From UBA8389 sp942493385 (GTDB lineage: Bacteria > Bacteroidota > Bacteroidia > Bacteroidales > UBA1402), in assembly GCA_942493385.1 (NCBI GenBank), contig OW818699.1, positions 1,426,001 to 1,490,000 of the forward strand: a stretch of DNA of 64,000 nt, in the 5' to 3' direction. This document shows, piece by piece, positions 63,001 through 64,000 of this stretch; position 1 is the first letter of the stretch; each line of letters begins with the position of its first letter. Under the pieces are notes generated by a model that was not told the origin of the DNA, did not search any database, and worked only from the letters and a program-made list of their open reading frames with translations. The position numbers and the translations under genes are program-made.

Positions 63001-64000
63001 GAATTTCCAACGTTAACAACAGAATCCACTTTAATCAGGTTCCATCCTTTAAAGTTAGGACCAAGCGTTCCGCCAACATCGTTGTTCACAGTCACAGAAG
63101 TTTGTCTGTCATTACCGGTAACGTATACACCTGTACCTGTAGCACGCGCGGCAGCTGAAACCCGATAGGTTCCTTTGGGAAGGCCTGTAACTGTTTGAGT
63201 GGCTACATACTGAAGGAAACCCTGAGTGCCATGCCATGAGTCTAAATACGAATTGGTGACACCGGAATAGTGTTGATTGTTATTGGTAAAACTTCCGGTA
63301 TTTTTGGTTACTGTCCATCCGTTTGGTTGAACATTTCCTCCATCAATTCCAGGGTTTACGATAGCAAACGTGAAGTTCAGAGAATCGCCCGGTGCAACTG
63401 TTTGAGTTAGTCTATAGGCACGAACGGCAGCCGCAAGGTTGTTGACGATGGTTGTGATACTGGCAGGACCTGTCAAGGTTAACTTTCCAGCCTCAGCAGC
63501 TGCAATTGCTGCATTTAGAGCACCTACACCAGGATAGTTGGATGCCACATAGGTTTGGGCATTGGCTATGGCAGCGGTGATGGCTGATACATCCAGACCG
63601 ATGCTGTCCAGTTTGATCAATGCAAATTCATCAAATCCATACGTGGTACTCAACCAACGGAAATGAATCTGAGCGAAGTTGTATTTACCAGTGAAAGCAG
63701 TTTGGTTCAAAGCCCAAACGTTTTTGCCACCGACAGTTGAACCGTCCTTGAGAATCAGGGTTTCGGTTCCAGCAGTGTTCGTTTGAGAAACCTTCAGGAA
63801 GGGTTCCAACGTATTAACCTTGGACGTGTCTTGGTATTTGCAATAGTAACTGAGCAAATATCCTTTTCCAAGTTGCAAAGGCCACAAAGTCCGGAGGGAT
63901 GCTACATTATTGCTGCCTCCGTTGACTTTACTGATGAGGTACTTGCTGTTGTTTACACCACCTGAATCTTTAATGGCAAAATTAGCAGGCAACAGGGTAT
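57036..64000 (-). CDS. giant T9SS-exported multi-domain protein; 5' partial
   Basis: At least 2320 residues are visible; the frame is open through the right edge, so the start lies outside. It ends in a T9SS type A sorting domain (VVVYPNPTTSNINISN, SNGIYMLQVVSNGKTLKSKI). Upstream are three copies of a ~150-residue module starting 'NPGID' with QHYSGVT and WFSADDF (63370-62930, 62060-61600, 59500-59050), three helical FIVAR-like linkers, two 'FEEG' modules with TAWVQGGFSK-like cores (ETWVQGGFSK), and two copies of an alpha/beta domain with YDALVIQETIGGGDAIFFPA that resembles a glutamine-amidotransferase/ThuA-like fold. An Ig/ASH-like domain (59830-59510) separates the halves. No catalytic triad could be confirmed. 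A surface glycan-binding or structural role is inferred. Confidence 0.85.
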   Translation of the reverse strand, partial: TLLPANFAIKDSGGVNNSKYLISKVNGGSNNVASLRTLWPLQLGKGYLLSYYCKYQDTSKVNTLEPFLKVSQTNTAGTETLILKDGSTVGGKNVWALNQTAFTGKYNFAQIHFRWLSTTYGFDEFALIKLDSIGLDVSAITAAIANAQTYVASNYPGVGALNAAIAAAEAGKLTLTGPASITTIVNNLAAAVRAYRLTQTVAPGDSLNFTFAIVNPGIDGGNVQPNGWTVTKNTGSFTNNNQHYSGVTNSYLDSWHGTQGFLQYVATQTVTGLPKGTYRVSAAARATGTGVYVTGNDRQTSVTVNNDVGGTLGPNFKGWNLIKVDSVVNVGNSVTIGVKTTPGWTGWWFSADDFTLTYFGEKVADYQKYMASVASSIRTLDLTTIPNGVDALITAALAKSDTASTVPSVLAVTSQLVTARDSANNAVAPYANLKALIVSAGALDTTYAGLVTLRAAITAANTLVGSATAMRPEILAGIKTLNNAMLAYQYTKPASANSPADYTFAIANNSFELGNLNGWTISTGASDVGAKLNSNATYTMIGADGAYVFNIWGGTTLPFVVKQEITGLPKGTYKLIGTVATDSLNVIKLFANGVSKNILPNNKGLGKTDTLAVVTVADGKLTIGAQSQTWFKADNFRLLYIPPVNLTSLIVNPGIDGTSNTVAPVGWTVTKNTGNFSGTGQHYSGVTTNRYLDSYNSTTGYLIYNAQQTIKNVANGIYSVAAPARSSGTKAYIWGNDSQTEIINNADAGGTVGPTFKGWNIITVDKVVVMDSTITIGVKTVPGWTGKWFSADDFTLSYNGPGDFTYYKQTLDSLVAKAKRFNLSTSPDALDVLLGTAITTAEAATDEASALSTYTGLKKALDANIASVANFTKLTALIASSTTLATTTNYNATALTAFQAAIATADGVAKSAVTMPVDVDAAIVALNKAIYDYKVSKPAPADFTFVLANPGFEEGTTPGIDPTSIKKNGGFNTPIGWNVWAKIDTLAPGANFVGISSSTTMAEGTRGFETWVQGGFSKAINVSQKVVAPSTGYYILSGKLRCDGSSPSLSDAKLYDAQVYAKVGNAAEIKSIKLADAPGLITGSGWNTKAAWRTLTVFFQANAGDTVKLGAASTSFMQMDNFTLDFKGNNNPATIDVAYLTKVKPMDAAADSIKNDPIYRMLSRDPKLNVVLVPLTNVAVTATFDQSPYDALVIQETIGGGDAIFFPAGALGLSKLTVPTLFNKTYAFKKGRALVDPGAGTASGGEGIFGSYSMKVDTINQTNPLFKGIVFTADTVQLFTKGAQDAGSAPTTVLSTNKALNLANNVTGTEGTRLAYPNGLPTTQIFLNNVVAPDTLGGQPINTRMILFGLNSGAILRDHGKNVTNAQYTLWRNAVYSLVGLPIPEIGVVLPAVVNVSATSLPVMSAVVDSTVKNSTVKVGGYNLAGNIKLVLSGAGASMFKISYDTLAPVDGSVKDSLLTITYMPTAAGMHMAKITVSSLNSPDYFVNLSGLASKDVTSWIINPGIDATSGSVQPNGWNVTKGTGNSITNTGQHYSGVTTNRYLDSWNGTAGSMIYTATQVVKSIPNGIYDLSAAARTSGLGSYVFANDKQTEIINNGGAGGTLGNGFSTINVNRAVVMDSTISIGAKTVTGWTGTWFSVDDFKMTYFGPGEFADYKSVLDSLVAKAKRFDLNTSPNGLDGALTTSITTAEAASDVPTVMSSYKGLKSAFDNNLASVPTYTKLTSLIASSKTLSNTTNYNGLAALKTAITTAETVANGPTTMPVNVDTAIVNLNKALYNYKVTQPAPADFTFIMANPSFEEGTVMGIDPASIKKNGGFNTPKGWNVYAVIDTLAPGANFVNISGTSMADGNNGYETWVQGGFSKSITVSQKVVAPGSGYYVLTANARCDGSSPSLTDPKLYDAHLFTMVGSNPERTSKKLAEMPGLITGSGWNTKAAWRTLSMVFTANAGDTIKLGIASTSFMQMDNFTLSYRGNNNPATIDIAYITKVKPMDALADSVQNDPVYRMLSKDTLLTVTLKAITDISAAATFDQSSFDALIIQESIGGGDAILFPANALGLPKLSVPTLYNKTYAFKAGRALTAPAAGTSTGAEATAGIFALKVDSINKANPLFRGITFVADTVQMFTKAAQDNGAVPTTVANSKALNVANNVPGIAGTLLAYPTGMTTALCMNDIPAGDTIGGQILKTRIITLGLNFGALCRDHGQNMTNANYTLWRNAVYSLVGLTIPNTPMIVVANAKPAVAEGMNVVVYPNPTTSNINISNLNLNSIVKIYNMTGQQVFNGKANSDVMTVDMSRYSNGIYMLQVVSNGKTLKSKIVKK
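57310..59515 (-). repeat. internal duplication, copy 2 (within giant protein gene)
   Basis: Second copy of the same four-module unit, directly followed by the sorting domain. Protein similarity to copy 1 is high in the amidotransferase-like domain (for example NPATIDxAYxTKVKPMDA in both) and lower in the helical linker, as expected for an old duplication under different constraints. Confidence 0.8.
59830..62060 (-). repeat. internal duplication, copy 1 (within giant protein gene)
   Basis: Module series NPGID / helical linker / FEEG / amidotransferase-like, repeated about 2.53-2.56 kb downstream on the minus strand as copy 2. Anchor points: TTGCGCCACAA at 59881 and 57349, and ACCGGAATA at 61944 and 59388. 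The offset changes by 24 bp between the two ends, i.e. 8 codons of indel. Confidence 0.8.

Noticed and set aside
57036..64000. Repetitive sequence as a possible CRISPR array or transposon
   Set aside because: The repeats are long, diverged and in frame within one coding sequence; there are no short identical repeats with unique spacers.
1..64000. tRNA, rRNA or riboswitch in the intergenic gaps
   Set aside because: All gaps are short (under 300 bp), and none shows a cloverleaf, a CCA end or a known aptamer core on inspection.

Overview
The window looks like the chromosome of an anaerobic, diazotrophic member of the Bacteroidota, most likely order Bacteroidales and close to Paludibacter-type organisms. 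The evidence is the Bacteroidota promoter element TAnnTTTG ahead of many genes, two proteins ending in a type IX secretion (T9SS) type A sorting domain, the typical Bacteroidales gene order DUF4924-rmlD-prfC, and a cluster III (anaerobic) nitrogenase with nifI1 and nifI2 between nifH and nifD. The genus is an inference. No rRNA, tRNA, CRISPR, prophage or intact insertion sequence was seen.

Layout. 1-4.6 kb: housekeeping genes (pseudouridine synthase with an RG-rich tail, cut by the left edge; asnS; RNase Z), then two small exported proteins. 4.6-12.8 kb: a PurF-like protein without its glutaminase nucleophile, a Gfo/Idh oxidoreductase-membrane protein-ApbE operon, a phosphatase PAP2/DgkA lipid operon and corA. 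12.9-16.9 kb: a GH105 enzyme and an A-B-A-B modular T9SS cargo protein. 17-18 kb: an Xre/RES toxin-antitoxin pair with an apparent operator. 18-27.7 kb: prfC, rmlD, DUF4924, mpl, a metallo-beta-lactamase-fold protein, an LVIVD/beta-barrel envelope operon, hemW and two solitary genes.

27.9-44.4 kb is the functional centre: nitrogen fixation. An alginate-export-type porin and modABC supply molybdate. They are followed, from a sigma-54 promoter, by nifH-nifI1-nifI2-nifD-nifK, a structured spacer, and nifE-nifN-nifB-[2Fe-2S] ferredoxin-nifV-unknown. On the opposite strand lie a NifA-type activator, a NifX-like FeMo-co-family protein with a Cys-rich tail, and a Nif11 peptide. NifH, NifD and NifK keep all metal-ligand residues I could check. 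Farther right are purL, a CvfB-like protein, a GntR/ABC/GIN-domain operon and an ammonium transporter, which may complete the nitrogen theme.

53.5-64 kb is carbohydrate- and surface-related: two GH43-family proteins, a second GH105 protein, and the C-terminal 2320 residues of a giant T9SS-exported protein. That protein contains a 2.53-2.56 kb internal tandem duplication and runs off the right edge.

The least explained items are the nif-linked trio (unknown 142-aa protein, Nif11 peptide, Cys-tailed NifX-like protein), the catalytically altered PurF homologue, a free-standing T9SS-sorting-domain-like mini-protein, the 120-bp intergenic palindrome, and the structured RNA between nifK and nifE.
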